Shown in pieces: positions 47,900 through 60,279 of a stretch of 64,000 nt of DNA. Made by a program: the position numbers and the translations under genes. Where the stretch lies: assembly GCF_905220415.1 (NCBI RefSeq), contig NC_059544.1, forward strand, positions 64,501-128,500. The letters run 5' to 3'. The notes beneath the pieces are model-generated. The model had not been told where the DNA came from and did not search any database. It saw only the letters and a list, made by a program, of their open reading frames with translations. How positions within the stretch are numbered: position 1 is the stretch's first letter; each line of letters opens with the position of its first letter. The DNA comes from Colias croceus (lineage: Eukaryota > Arthropoda > Insecta > Lepidoptera > Pieridae).

Positions 47900-48829
47900 T
47901 CCCTGCCGGTGGCCGGGCCGGCTCCGATCGCCGATAACGCGCTCCAACTAAAATTAATATCATCGCAAAATAATGAGACTGAATATTGTACATCTTGAGG
48001 CATAAATAAAGCAGATACCAATCGAAATAAAACTATTAGCAGATTTAAATCACCACTTTACATGCCGGCCGTGGTCACGACTGTTAAGTGTTAACTGCTG
48101 CTTTTTAAATTAAAACTCCTCAATAACCACACATTTTACTTTTAGTCTTCATGATTTTCTGGATACTTCGCCTTTAAATATATTGCACTGAATTTTATTG
48201 TTAGTAAGATACCGTAAAATATAGTACAGTATAGTAGATTTTATATTATCCGAGGTAAGATCTAAGATGGAGCAAGGATGGAGCTATGAAAGGTAACGGA
48301 AGAGATACTGTTTTGATGGAAACTATAAAACTAAATCACAATTATTGTGGTCGACTAGATGAAAATTATCAAACGAGAATACAAATTGATTCCCATATAA
48401 AAGTTTGTGGAGTCGTTTTTTGCGTCGTCATTTATAATGCATTGTGGAATTATTCACAACATAAACGTATTGTAACAAGTACCGCGGCAATTAGCCGGCC
48501 ATTAAGAAATAATCAAAAATTAAAATGACCGAGTGAAACTTAAACAAATCACGACATCCTTTATTAGCATGTTTTAATTGCGAAAGATAAAGTTTTATTA
48601 AAAGATGAAACCCGTGTTAAAGGGGTTATTAATGTGCGCGATCGTAAAACGTCTCGGTTCGCGTGAGACCGCGCCAGGACGAGTGTGCCAGGGCGGGAGT
48701 GTCCGGGCGCGGGCTCGGTCATTATCCGGGATTATTCACGGTGCTGGCTCGGCCCGTGCCTGATGACTGTGAGAGCACGTCGGACCTGACCCGTGGAGCC
48801 TCCAACAAAAGGGACTTCTTCATTGCATA

Positions 48830-49042
48830 CTAGATTTCCGCCCGCGGCTTCGCCCGCGTTTGCAAAGGAAAACCCGCATAGTTCCCGTTCCCGTGGGATT
48901 TCCGGGATAAAAACTATCCTATGTGTTAATCCAAGTTACCCTCTATATGTGTGCTAAATTTCATTGTAATCGGTTCAGTAGTTTTTACGTGAAAGAGTAA
49001 CAAACATCCATACAAACTTTCACCTTTATAATATATATTAGA
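48830..49042 (-). mobile_element. Non-autonomous Helitron, member 1 of an end-to-end pair
   Basis: On the minus strand it starts TC (49042-49041) and ends CTAG followed by T. It carries the CGGGCGAAGCCGCGGGCGG hairpin near its 3' end and the block with AATCGGTTCAGTAGTTTTTA, very common in Lepidoptera. Its 5' flank is occupied by the second Helitron. Confidence 0.85.
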
Positions 49043-49219
49043 CTAGCTTACCGCCCGCGGCTTCGCCCGCTTTCTCTAAAATGATTTGAGATTTAAACTA
49101 TCCTATCTCTCAAGTTGGATCGAACTGCACATGGTGTGCGAATTTTATTCTAATCGGTTAAGTGGTTTAGGAGTCCATTGAGGACGAACATTGAGACACG
49201 AGATTTATATATATTAAGA
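49043..49219 (-). mobile_element. 177-bp Helitron, member 2 of an end-to-end pair
   Basis: Same family and same length as 40195-40371 but on the minus strand. Starts TC after an A (49220) and its CTAG is followed immediately by the TC of member 1, so it inserted exactly at the A/T junction forming member 1's 5' boundary. Confidence 0.86.
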
Positions 49220-49399
49220 TAAGATTATAGGACACAATAATTGTTACTTTTAACAATCATATCTTTGTTATTAATAAGTAAGTAATATATAAGTATGTAG
49301 ATTTAACAAAGTCACTCTATTCTATTGGTTTATTTTTGTGTTGATGGTCTTTTTATACAGTTGATAGTTAAATTACACCAATCTCAAGGAAATTTCAAT
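49220..49399. other. AT-rich spacer
   Basis: No feature seen. Confidence 0.45.
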
Positions 49400-50180
49400 T
49401 AAACTCGAGTGACAATTTGATTGGAACGGGACGACGGCGGAGTGGTCGCGTCGTATGTTATAAAGATGTGAACAATAAAATGTCAATTAGGCAATTATAC
49501 ATTGAAATACTAATTATGTAACCGGCGCCGGCGCCACGAAAATGTTCCGTTGCTTTTATTGCGTCGTTAACATGCACTTCGGAATAATAGTGCATTAACA
49601 TTGTTTTAAATAATTGCACTTAATTCGCACGCTTCGGTGACTCCGCTAATTTACAAACAAACATATTAACCCGCTCGATGCTGCGGCCGCGATCGCCCAC
49701 ATCATCGAATAGTCACTACATCGATAAGTGTAATTTATGTGATCGAACTGTAATAAATACGCCGCATGAGGGACGACATGTGGTCTACGCTCTCAATAAA
49801 GACCAATAATTCCAGCTCATGAATTTAAACGCGGAGCATAGAGTTAGAGCTTCATAACGCGGCTGCGAGAACGCATTCCGATCGGTTCGCGAGTTATAAA
49901 AGGTGAGCATGTAATTGCCTTTATTTTGCATAACGATCAGAACTTTGAACCCGGCCGAAGTCGGCTATAAATCGATCGGCAATAAAGCAGCGCTTAATCT
50001 CGCCGCTCGCTCGGCTGAGCCGCTGACGCCCACAGACTCATATTCAAATCGTGATAGTGCCGTGGTCCAGATCGCCGACCACCGTGACGGCCGGCCCGGC
50101 TTCGCGAAACACACCCTGAGACAACGGCCATACGAACCAAATTGTTGTTTCCAGCCGGTACAATTATTTTTGGCGTGAAA
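49400..50180. promoter_or_regulatory. Candidate regulatory islet
   Basis: Mixed GC with ACCGGCGCCGGCGCC near 49520, GCGGCCGCGATCGCCC near 49683, and TAATTTGC/TTTAT words. Frames at 49915-50291 are open on both strands and show no domain. Non-coding by my reading. Confidence 0.3.
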
Positions 50181-51569
50181 TTTCGAAGTTAAATTCGCAT
50201 TTAACATATGGACTTTCCATTCCTTTTGTTGTTGAGGTGCGTGAAATAATTTAGAGTAAGTGTAATTGTGTTTAGATTTTTTCATCTTCACATTTATGTT
50301 ATTTTTTATGTAAATTATTGAAATTTTGCTTATTATAATAATATTATGTTGTCAACATAAAAATTACGATTTTTTAAAGTGTGTTTTTACATCAAATTTT
50401 ATTTGCCCCAGAAACCGCCAGAAATCCAAAAAACACTTTAAAAACGAATACCAATATTTTAATCAATAAGCAAATGTGTGTATAATAGAATGCATCTCCA
50501 GTCTGCAGACAGTTCGCCGCAGCAGGTGCGCGGGTGCGCGGGAGCGACGCCCGCGGCGACGAGCCCCGACCATTATTACTTCATTATTTTATGCTTTACA
50601 CTTCTTGTAATATGCTCATCTTCCTGATTTACCGCTTTTTCATTCAAGTCCATGTGATAACTTTATCGAGGAAAACTTTCCTTTAACGTAAATAGGTACC
50701 TACTGGGGAGGAAGGAATTTAGTTCTCTGAGCGAATTAATTAGTTTTTTGAAGTGAAATATCTTTAGGCGAGTTGAGAGTAAATTTTCAAGGTCGCATAC
50801 CGTCACGTCATGGAGAAAGGTGACGATTTTGGTATGTTTGAATCTTGCCTAAGAAGTTTCACTTCTGAAACGTATGCTCGGCACATAATAATATTATTTT
50901 GTTATGTATAAGAGCAGTTTTCAGAAAAGGAAGAACACGACAAGAACAGATCTGTGAAACACTACAAAATCTGTAAAACTGATGTACCTAGTCGATGTAG
51001 TAGTTTTTTTTTTTAATTTATTTGGTTCACAAATTGGAATTGACACAAACAGCCTTACAAACTAAACAAACATTTGCGGTGTAATTCCTAAATGCGTGCA
51101 TGCAATTCTTCGTGCTTACATCTTTTAGTAGTTACATCTTTTATCAAATGTTCGATGATCTAGTAATAATCTAAGAACGTTATTTATTAAAACATATATA
51201 TGCATGATAACTAGAATCAGTAGATTAATGTAGCTAGGACGGGCAGCCGAGCAGCGGGCGGGGCGGTACGCGCAGGCGCCCGCGACAATTAGTCGCTCTT
51301 TCATTCTCGCCGCCAAACTACGTGATGTTGCTTTAAATATTTTTAAAACTTGCTGCCTCATACGTATCTTTAATTGGCCAATTCTTCAGACTATGAAAGA
51401 CGTAATGAAAGCTACGCTAATAATTAATTGGTAGGTACCGTTAATTCATGCTATTTTATACAAACAAATCTTGACATTCTTTCTTTTATTCGCTTTGGCC
51501 AAACATGTGAGAAAAATGTTGTTCGTATAGATGCCAAGTGTCCTTATTGGGCGTTTGAAAGCTATTGAG
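50181..51569. other. AT-rich DNA with small islets
   Basis: GC patches at 50505-50570 and 51230-51320; the latter contains CGCAGGCGC at 51271-51279. The T-run at 51005-51016 followed by TTTATTTGGTTCAC may be the reversed tail of a minus-strand retroposon. No gene. Confidence 0.45.
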
Positions 51570-52830
51570 CAGTGTTAACCAGAGCTCGGAGCGGCCAGCG
51601 GGCGACAATTACGCCGAATGCGAGTGCGCTATCGGCTCGTATTGTATGTAAATGCGACGCACGCGACGCGCAGTGCTGCGGCTGCCCATTAGCGCGTGTT
51701 AGCGCGCACGGCCCTGTCTAACATCGATTACATCTGCTAGTGCTGACGACGCGTTGCCCTCTTATCTCAATATTCCTAACTGTGTGTTTCGATACAATTT
51801 CAATTTACAATAACGATAAAAATTTACAGCGGGCGTTTAAATGCGCCCGCAGAATACCTACTGCTTAAACTTAGATATAGTCTACGAGAGGACCTCGGAG
51901 TTTAATTTATAAAATAAAGTGAACCCATGCTCGGAAATCGGAATATATACGTCCGCGTGATAAGCTACACGGACAATAGACGGGCGCAGATAGCTCCTAA
52001 TTCAGGCTATTAAAATTACCGGCCGCGTGGAATACTTAAAATTGATAAAAGCGTTTATTCGTCGTGTATGAAGGCAGGCTCCGTGCCAATTACAGCGCCA
52101 TCTGATAGCGCTAACAAGCCGATGCGTATCTGTCGCCCGACCACCGCAACGCGCATTCAAATCGCTCCCCCGCGCACGCCGCTCACATTCGCGCCCTTAC
52201 CCGCTCGCCTTTAAGTCCACTTTGCGCGCCGCCGCTTTGCATGATGATTGCGGTGTGAATTACGCGGGCGCAGGTCGTTATTGTCTCCGCGAGCGCTGCA
52301 GCCGGCCGCGCGGAACTGAGCCCTGTGGCGGCGCGGCACGGCGCGTCCGGCGGCACGGCGTGCCAAAGGCCCCGGCATTGTCGCGAAGGTGGAATATTTC
52401 ACGCAGATGGCACGATAGGCGCGTCGCGATATCGCGCGATACCTGCCAAGCAGGAAGGACAAACGGTCGCTATGAATCGCACCCGGCACCCGGCACAATA
52501 CAATAGTGCGCGCCCGGTTCCGTGTGCGATTGCGCGACAATGGCCCGCGCCAATTGTATTCAATGTAACATTTGTTTAGACGTAGCGCGGCGGAGGCGGT
52601 GCCTTTGAATAATTCGCGGATGATCTCGCTAGATTTATGGCCTCTAACCATAGTGCGGCCCGGCGCCGGCCGACAATTAAACGATTTGCGTACTTCGCCG
52701 CTCTCGCCTTATTTGTGGGTTTTCGGCTCGATTAATGGCACCTCCGTTTCATTTAACCTTTGCGAAACTCTAGACTGTGTAATTTACTTTTTACGCCAAC
52801 GAGTAAGGGATCAAAATTAACCTTGTGATT
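51570..52830. promoter_or_regulatory. Long candidate conserved non-coding block
   Basis: About 1.2 kb of raised GC, including CGCGGGCGCAG (52263-52273) and a dense CpG core at 52200-52560 with CGATATCGCG and ACCCGGC near-repeats. Overlapping open frames on both strands at 52211-52820 cancel each other as coding evidence. Long unbroken mid-GC sequence without simple-repeat decay suggests constraint, which is inference. Confidence 0.35.
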
Positions 52831-53567
52831 AAGAACGGTCACCTATTAATGCCGTCGATATCCATCCCTATAATTCCATTCAATTATACGCAGTATAGTG
52901 ACAAAGGGTATGAAATATGGCCACTAAATCTGTACCCTTGTTTCCATATCAATTATTATGTTTACCGCAAATTTTTGGTGAAAATGGTCACTGATGAAAT
53001 GATCTCTAAACAATAAACGGTCAACCAGATAGGGCAAATAGCAGCAAGTGAGACAATTAATGCCGGCGGGACCGTAATATAATTAGCAGTGTCAGATAAA
53101 ACAAGAGAATCAATAAGTGTTTCCCATGGCCGGCAGTTTGTGTAAAGTGCTGTAAAGTGAGCAATTGTATAATTGGCGGTCAATTTGTCGCCAGCCGCCG
53201 CGCCGCGCGTGGGAACCGCACAGAACTGCCGCGTCACCACGCCTCGTCTCTACACATGGGAAAGGTATTTTAATGGGACACCCGAAAATCACAGCACACT
53301 TACAACGCTATTGCCAATTGGAAGTTTTATGCTACATCGATTGAATCGAGGACACGATCGTTATAGATCTAAGTCATGATTCTAAAGAGTATATCTATAA
53401 TTTTTATGGAATCTAAATCAACCAAAATTAATCAGTTTTACCAACAATTTATTTATTATGAGCTTGATCAACTAACAAATTTTGGCAAAAAAATCATCTA
53501 TCCAATACCATTATTAGCATCACTTTCAGTTTCTTACAAGATTCAACTCAAGCAGGATGAATTCAAG
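52831..53567. other. Mixed-composition DNA
   Basis: A small GC patch at 53190-53250. Frames of 60 to 92 codons on both strands, none with recognisable features. Confidence 0.45.
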
Positions 53568-53749
53568 TAGTAGCTTTTTTTTTTTTTTTATAGTGGGGAA
53601 ATCTTCCAAAGATACCCACGGCCCCCGGGGAAGGAGCCGTGGGTTATGTCGGATTCCTACCGACTAAAACCCCACTGTGTTCCGTCGAGCCGCTTTAATG
53701 ATGGGGCCGCGGGTATTGGTTGGAATTCTTCCGCGACCATTTAGTAGCT
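53568..53749 (-). mobile_element. Second copy of the poly(A) retroposon seen at 41.8 kb
   Basis: TAGTAGCT (53568-53575 and 53742-53749) is a probable 8-bp target-site duplication around a 166-bp insert. The insert begins with a long T-run and TATAGTGGGGAAA and shares GGGTTATGTCGGATTC and CCCCACTGTGTTCCG with 41766-42087. It is 5'-truncated relative to that copy. Confidence 0.82.
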
Positions 53750-54719
53750 ACTGTAACTCTGTTTTCTAGTTCGTTCACACACAACTTCACCCCAACTTAC
53801 TGTATTTCTACTAAAACATATCCTGAAATTCCCATTCAATTGTTCCTATAAGTATAGAGGTTCGTATAAGTAATAAGACAGATATAAATAGAATTGGCCA
53901 CGTCTTATTTGAATTAATTAAGCCAATTGTCACTCAGCGAACTGTCGGACCACTTCAAAGGGTTCTATTAGAATTGGGCCGAGTTTTACAACGACGCAAT
54001 TAATGTGCTGTGCGAAGCTGTTTATTCACATTTTTCTGTTTTGTTTGTTTAAATACCTTCCGATAAGTACTGAAAATGGTTTAGAACTGGATTATGTTCT
54101 GGAGATTTAGTCTATATTATGTATATGAGCTTATATAAAGCAAATGGTCTGTCCGTCTTCTTCATAAAGTTTAATTTAATCAGAAAATCAAATCATCAAT
54201 CAATCGTATATCAAAATCATATTATAAGCTAAGTAACTTTTGCTTGTTGCAGTAATATTATAAATTATAAATTGAAGGACGAGCATACTTGTAATAATTA
54301 ATAAACTAAAAACTAATTTATTAATTGTCCGACTCCAATGACAGGCTCTTTTATAAAAAAGTTCTCCTGTACCTACTTCTACATACCATAACCGATATAG
54401 CAAGGACTTCAGACCAATACTTATTTATTGGCTCATTGACAGGTGTTGTGAATTAATAATCACAATTTAATAACTTATTAATAATTATCCGTACAATTGC
54501 ATATCGTGATCTTGAAAAACTACTGGAATTGCAAATATGTTTCATACGTCTCTTTATTAACAAGAACCCTAGTTATTAATTAAGATGAATACCTAACTAT
54601 AATACTATTCAATATACAAATAGATCAAAGAGTCAAACGATATCGCTTTAAGTACGCCAATATTAAGACGTAAGTTGAAATTTTAAGTAAATGTAATAAG
54701 TAAAGAAAATTACGTTCGG
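53750..54719. other. AT-rich DNA
   Basis: No gene, repeat or motif cluster recognised. Confidence 0.45.
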
Positions 54720-55400
54720 GACTTGATTATATCCGCGTTGCAGCCATCAATCAGGTGGCGATGTGTCCGAGCGCCCGCTCCGTCCGCTGCGGCCGTCCGG
54801 CGAGCGCTAACATCGCAACATCATTTTACATTGCCCGATAGCATCGCTGCACATCTCAGCCGGGCCCCTATCCCGCGACCCTGCGAGCTGCGGCACATGA
54901 CACATCTCGCCGCTCGCCGCGGCCGCGGCAATACCGCCGCTCTATACCATAATTCCTACCCCCATATTAGTCGAATGGAATCGATCGATCGAATTTTTCA
55001 TCATAATTAATCGAGTTCCACGTTACGAATAAACGTTTTTATATTAATATCGTATATTATCGTGTAATGCGCTTTGTTTAAGGACGGCACGTAAAAGGTA
55101 AGCTTCGAAACACATTTCGCAACCCGGCGTGAGAACGCTGGCGAGTCGCGCGATGTCGGAATAGGCCGCATTATACTGTGAGCTGCAGGAAATTTATTAG
55201 AAAACGGATCGCGCCCTCGCTCGCCAATTTACTAATCATAACTCATCGCAGATAAGCGCAGTTTTAGCGATGAGCTGTGCACCGCCATTGTTCCCCGGAT
55301 TATCGAAGGCTCGTGCGGTAATAAGGAGGTTAGATTGCTTCAGCTGTATCGACTGATGCGGTCGACGACCTCGCTCGCCTAACTGCGCATCTCAAGCGCT
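54720..55400. promoter_or_regulatory. Candidate regulatory islet
   Basis: CpG-rich at 54750-54960, then mid-GC with ATCGATCGATCG near 54980 and repeated GCTCGCC words. A plus-strand frame of 95 codons at 54723-55010 shows no domain. Non-coding by my reading. Confidence 0.28.
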
Positions 55401-55975
55401 TTGCTCTCATATTTGTTGGTTTACTTTGATGGGTTATTTATTATACGTAGGTACATAATGCATTCTGCAAGAAGCAACATATTTCTGCATAATAATTACC
55501 ATCTGCGAGGGATCAAAATGTTGAGATTAATTTTATTGGTTCACAGTAACACTGGATTCTTGTATTTGTCTAAAACATGTACAAGACTTACGAATTCGCA
55601 TTCAATTACACCAACAAGGCTAACTAAAGAACATCTCACAGCATCCAGAAGGTCTCGGGTGCCATGTAAATGTGACGCGTAGACAATCGCAGTGAAATGC
55701 GATTATAATGGCGGCGCGTGCGTCATTTGCCATTTGCACGGTGCGAGCCCACCCGCGGGACGGCATTAGCACGAGGCGACCTGCCAAGGTATGTGCTTAT
55801 GACTTGCGAATCAATTTACGTATGAAGCCATATACAGGAGAAAATTTATTTGGATACGGCTCTACCGACATAATTATCATAGGCAATAAGCATATAGGTA
55901 CTATTAATTGTATTGCACATGACATTATTTCTGACTCTACCTAAATTATTAAAGAATTACAAGGATATTTAATTA
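55401..55975. other. Mixed DNA without a supported gene
   Basis: Two plus-strand open frames (93 and 78 codons) lack domains, and no splice pair frames them. A small GC patch lies at 55690-55790. Confidence 0.45.
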
Positions 55976-56167
55976 CTAGCTGCTTGCCCCGACTTTTCCT
56001 GGATGTTCCTTTTGCTTGAGTTAAAAAAAATACCTAACCTATTCGGTAAGATGCGGCTTTGTAGTGAATGATGAATTTTTTAAATCAGTCCAGTAGTTTT
56101 TCTGTTAAAATATTACAAATAAACACACAAACAACATTTTCCCCTTTAAATATTATTTTACTTTAGA
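55976..56167 (-). mobile_element. Decayed non-autonomous Helitron
   Basis: Minus strand: TC after an A at the 5' end and CTAG followed by T at the 3' end. The interior keeps the CAGTCCAGTAGTTTTTCTG-like block in plus orientation, while the terminal GC hairpin is eroded (GCTTGCCCCGAC). Confidence 0.66.
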
Positions 56168-59100
56168 TGTAGTTCTTTAATTTCCTTAATTAATGTTACC
56201 TTTTTGTAGTATTTTTTTATCTTAGTCAAAACCATATTATGCATTTCAGTTATGTTCATAACTTGGTTATGCACTTATTTAATAACACAATCATTTTGAG
56301 TGATAATTTGAAATTGAAATGCGTGCAGCAATTGCACATTATGATGTTATAAGGCGCAGGCGCAGGTGGTGCGACGAATCGCGGAACGCATTCGCTTCGC
56401 TCGGCGCGTCGCGCGTGGGACCCGCTCGCTGATATGGTTGTTATCCCGGGAATATTCCTTGATGCTGCAAATTGTTTGTCCAATGTCATAATTGACCTCA
56501 CACGTTGATTATTTGAATGGTAGGAGTATTAAAGATGAGATTTTTTATGAGTGCCTATGAAAATAAACCAAGACTTCAATCAAGGTTTCGACACAATATA
56601 AAAAATACGAACTGAAAGCGAAAGCAAAGCTTTATAGGATTTAGAGGATTAATCAACCTCAAACAAATCTACTTAGGTAAAATTAAGTTTTAGGATTGTT
56701 TGGATGGTTATCAATCAGTCTAAAATCAGTATAAACACATAAAAAATTTAAATTACATACGCCTTTTGTCATTATTAATCTTTTTAAATATATTTTATGA
56801 AAAATGACAATAATCACATATTGACAAGCTTATTCTTCAATAAAATAAGGGTAAGTATTTGAATTAGAACATTTAACTAAATACACAATAACTATAAAAA
56901 ACCTCAGTCTTATTGCCGGCAAAGGCAACTTCCTATAGACTAAAAAGGGGACACAAAAAAGGGTGTAAACAAGTTATCATATTTCATAAAGCAAAGGTGC
57001 TTAACCACCCGCTAATTAAGCCCATTGACACTCGAATATCAAGATGAGTAGGTAGAAAGCCCGCACGCGTGACCCTTTCCAACCCTCTGGTCGCGTGGTG
57101 CTATTGATAATGAATTGATAAAAAACACCCTCAGCCAGATGCGTCGCGGGGCGAGGAGCGGGGGGTTGCGGGGGTGAGGGAGGTGAGGAGTGCGGGGGAG
57201 CGGGGTGCGGTCAATTAGGGAACGTTTAGAATGTTTGTCCAGTTAACAAAGCAAGTCTTTGATGGATAGGGCTGTCAAATGAAGAGGTTCTGAATTTTTG
57301 TTAAGGTGTAATGTTGCTGTTAATTGGATATTAGCATACGTTAATTTGGAATAGTACCTAATGATATGTTTAAAATTCAAATATGTATGTATGTGCCTTC
57401 ACATCATTATTGAAATATTTTATGGATTAACAAAGATCATCAAAAGCTCTAAGTTAAAATCCATTAATTTATAATCATTCGTACTATTTAGGCTATTTTT
57501 TAAAATTCAGATACACAAAAAACAGAGACACAAAAAAAATTGTACCACAATTTAATCATTTATAATATCTACTCGTATTGTTAAATGTTTTATAGTTGAT
57601 ATAACTCTTAACTAGTATCTATTATTTATAACGATGAGCAATTAAACACATAAATATTAAACATATTAATTGATACCAACCCAAAAATTAATTTATCGTT
57701 TCACAAAAGTGACAACCCTGGCACCCGCATGTCCATTCAAAAGGTACGCAGTTTAATTTCTGTCAACTGTGAATCAAACTGATATATGCACTGCTTCGTC
57801 CACGACAAAATAAACTCTACATCTATGTGAGAAAGTTCAAAATGCCGTGACGAGTGGCATAACCCTTTGAGTATAGTATATCGGATAAGGGTCGAAGGCA
57901 ATTTTTTATTATTTATCGGAAGAGCAATATGTTTATGAGTCGTGTTTATGTCCTTGAAGGGATGTAAAGGGTGGCCCGGCTTTCCCAATATTGTTAGTTA
58001 TTGATGCCGTTATTGATATCCTATTTTTATTACCTACCTCTTACTTACATCTGAATTTATTTGCTTCAAAATTGTTTCAGTGTGGCTGTAGGTAGTAATA
58101 AAAACATGAAATTTAATTAATTTTACACATATTTTAAATTATGTTTCAAATTTTAAAAATATTTGTGTGAAAGAGTCTTTAATATTTATTTAAAAAAATA
58201 TAGGTAGGTATATAATATCACATTGAAGTTTAATTTCACAGAAAATTGTAATATTCATGTTTAGCAATCAAGCCTCGACCATAGTTTTACATTTCTAAAT
58301 GCAATGAACTTTTGAAAAAATAATAGGTACCAAATCTACCTACACTTCTGTAAACAGTGAAGTCCAAAAGTAACGATCAGAATTCCAATTAATAAACGGC
58401 CAGATTTAACACTAATTTTGTACACTTATCAAGGATCGGTAATAATCATTGAGATATACATATGGAGACGACACCGGCTACATCTCTTATGTTCCGCTCA
58501 ACATACGCCATATGGTGTAACTGCATGCGCATTTTTTATTTGTTTTAAAGTGAAACGCATCAAATATGCCTTCGTGTATGTTACGACATTGCACAATTAA
58601 TACAAATAATACGGAAAAGTGCAAAGGAATAACTTTCATCGGTAAGTACCTAGTTAACTAGATAATAATTTTAAAATTTTTACCAAAAACGTCCCAAAAT
58701 CGTGAATAAGAAAGTATTCTAAATTGCTGAATGTGCATAGATATAGATAAATATCGGTAAACAAAAGATGAAATTATCACAATATCAGTGTCACTTGTTA
58801 TTAATGCTATTAAAGTTGTTTAATTAGTTTGTAATTATTCAGATTGATCGAATTACTTCGGCCATAAAGTTGAGTCCTTATTCCCATTTAGGATCGTTAC
58901 AATTAAGGAAACAATCACATTTTCGTTTATTTTCCTCGTAGAAACAATGATTGAATAAAATAAAATTAGCTAGTGCTAAATGCAAATTTTATTACTTACT
59001 ATTTTGTTATTTTTTATGTTGTTATGGTACCTAAAGGTTATTTCTGTTAATAATGCAAGTATTGTGGGAATTTTTAAGTTGAAATCAACTTTCTTTAAAA

Positions 59101-59432
59101 AAATATAAGTTTGATGACTCTTCCGACTCGTAATTCGTAAACAAGTTTTTTTTTTTTTTTTTTTTTTTATTATCAAAAACAATAATGTTTACAAATATAA
59201 GTGTACAGTTGTGACTTAAAAAACCACTGAGGTTTATAGTGATGTTCGTATTTATATAATGACAATTTCGGTTTAACTGATGGTTCTAAGAATTTAACTT
59301 TTGATTAAATGCTTATAAGTATTTGAAGAATTTTTAAGAAAAGATGAAGGTTAGAATCATGATGATAGGAATATTTTGTATCCTTTAAATTTTTTAAGCT
59401 TTTTGGAACTTTAAGTTAAATTTTATATGACA
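56168..59432. other. AT-rich DNA with two islets
   Basis: GC islet at 56340-56470 with CGCAGGCGC (56355-56363). G-rich islet at 57050-57230. A T23 run at 59146-59168 may be a minus-strand poly(A) remnant. No gene is supported. Confidence 0.5.
57147..57209 (+). other. G-rich tract, potential G-quadruplex
   Basis: At least five G-runs of four or more bases on the plus strand, plus shorter ones, within about 60 bp (for example GCGGGGGG, GCGGGGGTGAGGG). Fits the G-quadruplex pattern; in vivo folding is not shown. Confidence 0.6.
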
Positions 59433-59620
59433 TTAGCTATGCCCTAAGGTTTTACCCGCGTTGCTCTGCTCCTATTGGTCTTGGCGTGATGATATAATAT
59501 ATCCTATAGCCTTCCTTAATAAAGGAGCACACCGAAAAAAATCTTGAAATCGGACTAGTACTTAGTTCCTGAGATTAGCGCGTTCAAACAAACAAACTCT
59601 TCAGCTTTATAATATTAGGT
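59433..59620 (-). mobile_element. Lep1-like Helitron, decayed ends
   Basis: Minus-strand copy of the family at 21808-22026. It keeps GCGCTAATCTCAGGAACTAA-type sequence and GCTGAAGAG, but the 3' end is CTAA and the 5' end fades at about 59620. Confidence 0.78.
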
Positions 59621-60279
59621 ACCTTTTATACTCTTGGGCACGGTAGATATTGTTAGATATCTTTAATTAGGTGTAGGTATTTTGATAAGGTAAAATAACT
59701 TTTTTAATCAATAAATAGGAGAGCTATAATGATTTCGATTGGTTTGTGGAAAAATACGGAAAGAATTTCTTTTCAATGGTCTATTACATAATGTGCAACA
59801 ATTAAGGCTGCAGGACAATAATGGAATACCTACATTCCGAACGATTGTAGTAACTAATAACTAATTAGAAATGAAGAAAAAACTTGCTCATTTAAATGTA
59901 GATCTATAAATTCGAATATAATTATGTATGTATATTGTAGGTATATGTAACTATCAGATAACTAATATTTATTACTTACCTAATGATTTTTTTTTTTGTC
60001 ATTAATGATTATACTGTGTGTTATGAGGAATGCTTATAGTACCTAAATTAATTGTAATTACTCATACCTAAATTAAATAGATAGGTATAATATTAATTTA
60101 ATAATGAATGTCTGTGTGTCTGTTACGCTTTCAGAGATAAATCCACGGCACGGAGCTATAATGTATGAAAGATTTTGCACGTTAGGCATTAAATTGAAAT
60201 TAATCTGCATGCATTCATTTGAGTATTCCTAAAGTATTTTTAGAGTAGAGTAGGTAAGCTATGCATTAATTTGCCAATC
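59621..60279. other. AT-rich DNA
   Basis: No feature recognised. Confidence 0.45.

Larger units (their letters stand above)
43031..48829. other. AT plain with minor GC patches
   Basis: No supported gene. Small tandem repeats at 43082-43113 (16-bp unit, two copies) and 45462-45490 (10-bp unit). A 14-bp inverted repeat at 44084-44123. GC patches near 44250, 44640-44790, 45420-45520, 47860-47940 and 48620-48800. A Helitron-like GGCTTCGCCCG remnant lies at about 45695. Confidence 0.5.

Noticed and set aside
47876..47957. Minus-strand exon-like block between TTTTAG and GTATGG
   Set aside because: The donor is weak, the block contains a hairpin with a T-arm-like loop, and the peptide is unrecognisable.
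52211..52651. 146-codon minus-strand frame
   Set aside because: Overlaps plus-strand frames of 94, 84 and 82 codons, is Arg/Ala-rich, and shows no domain or splice sites.
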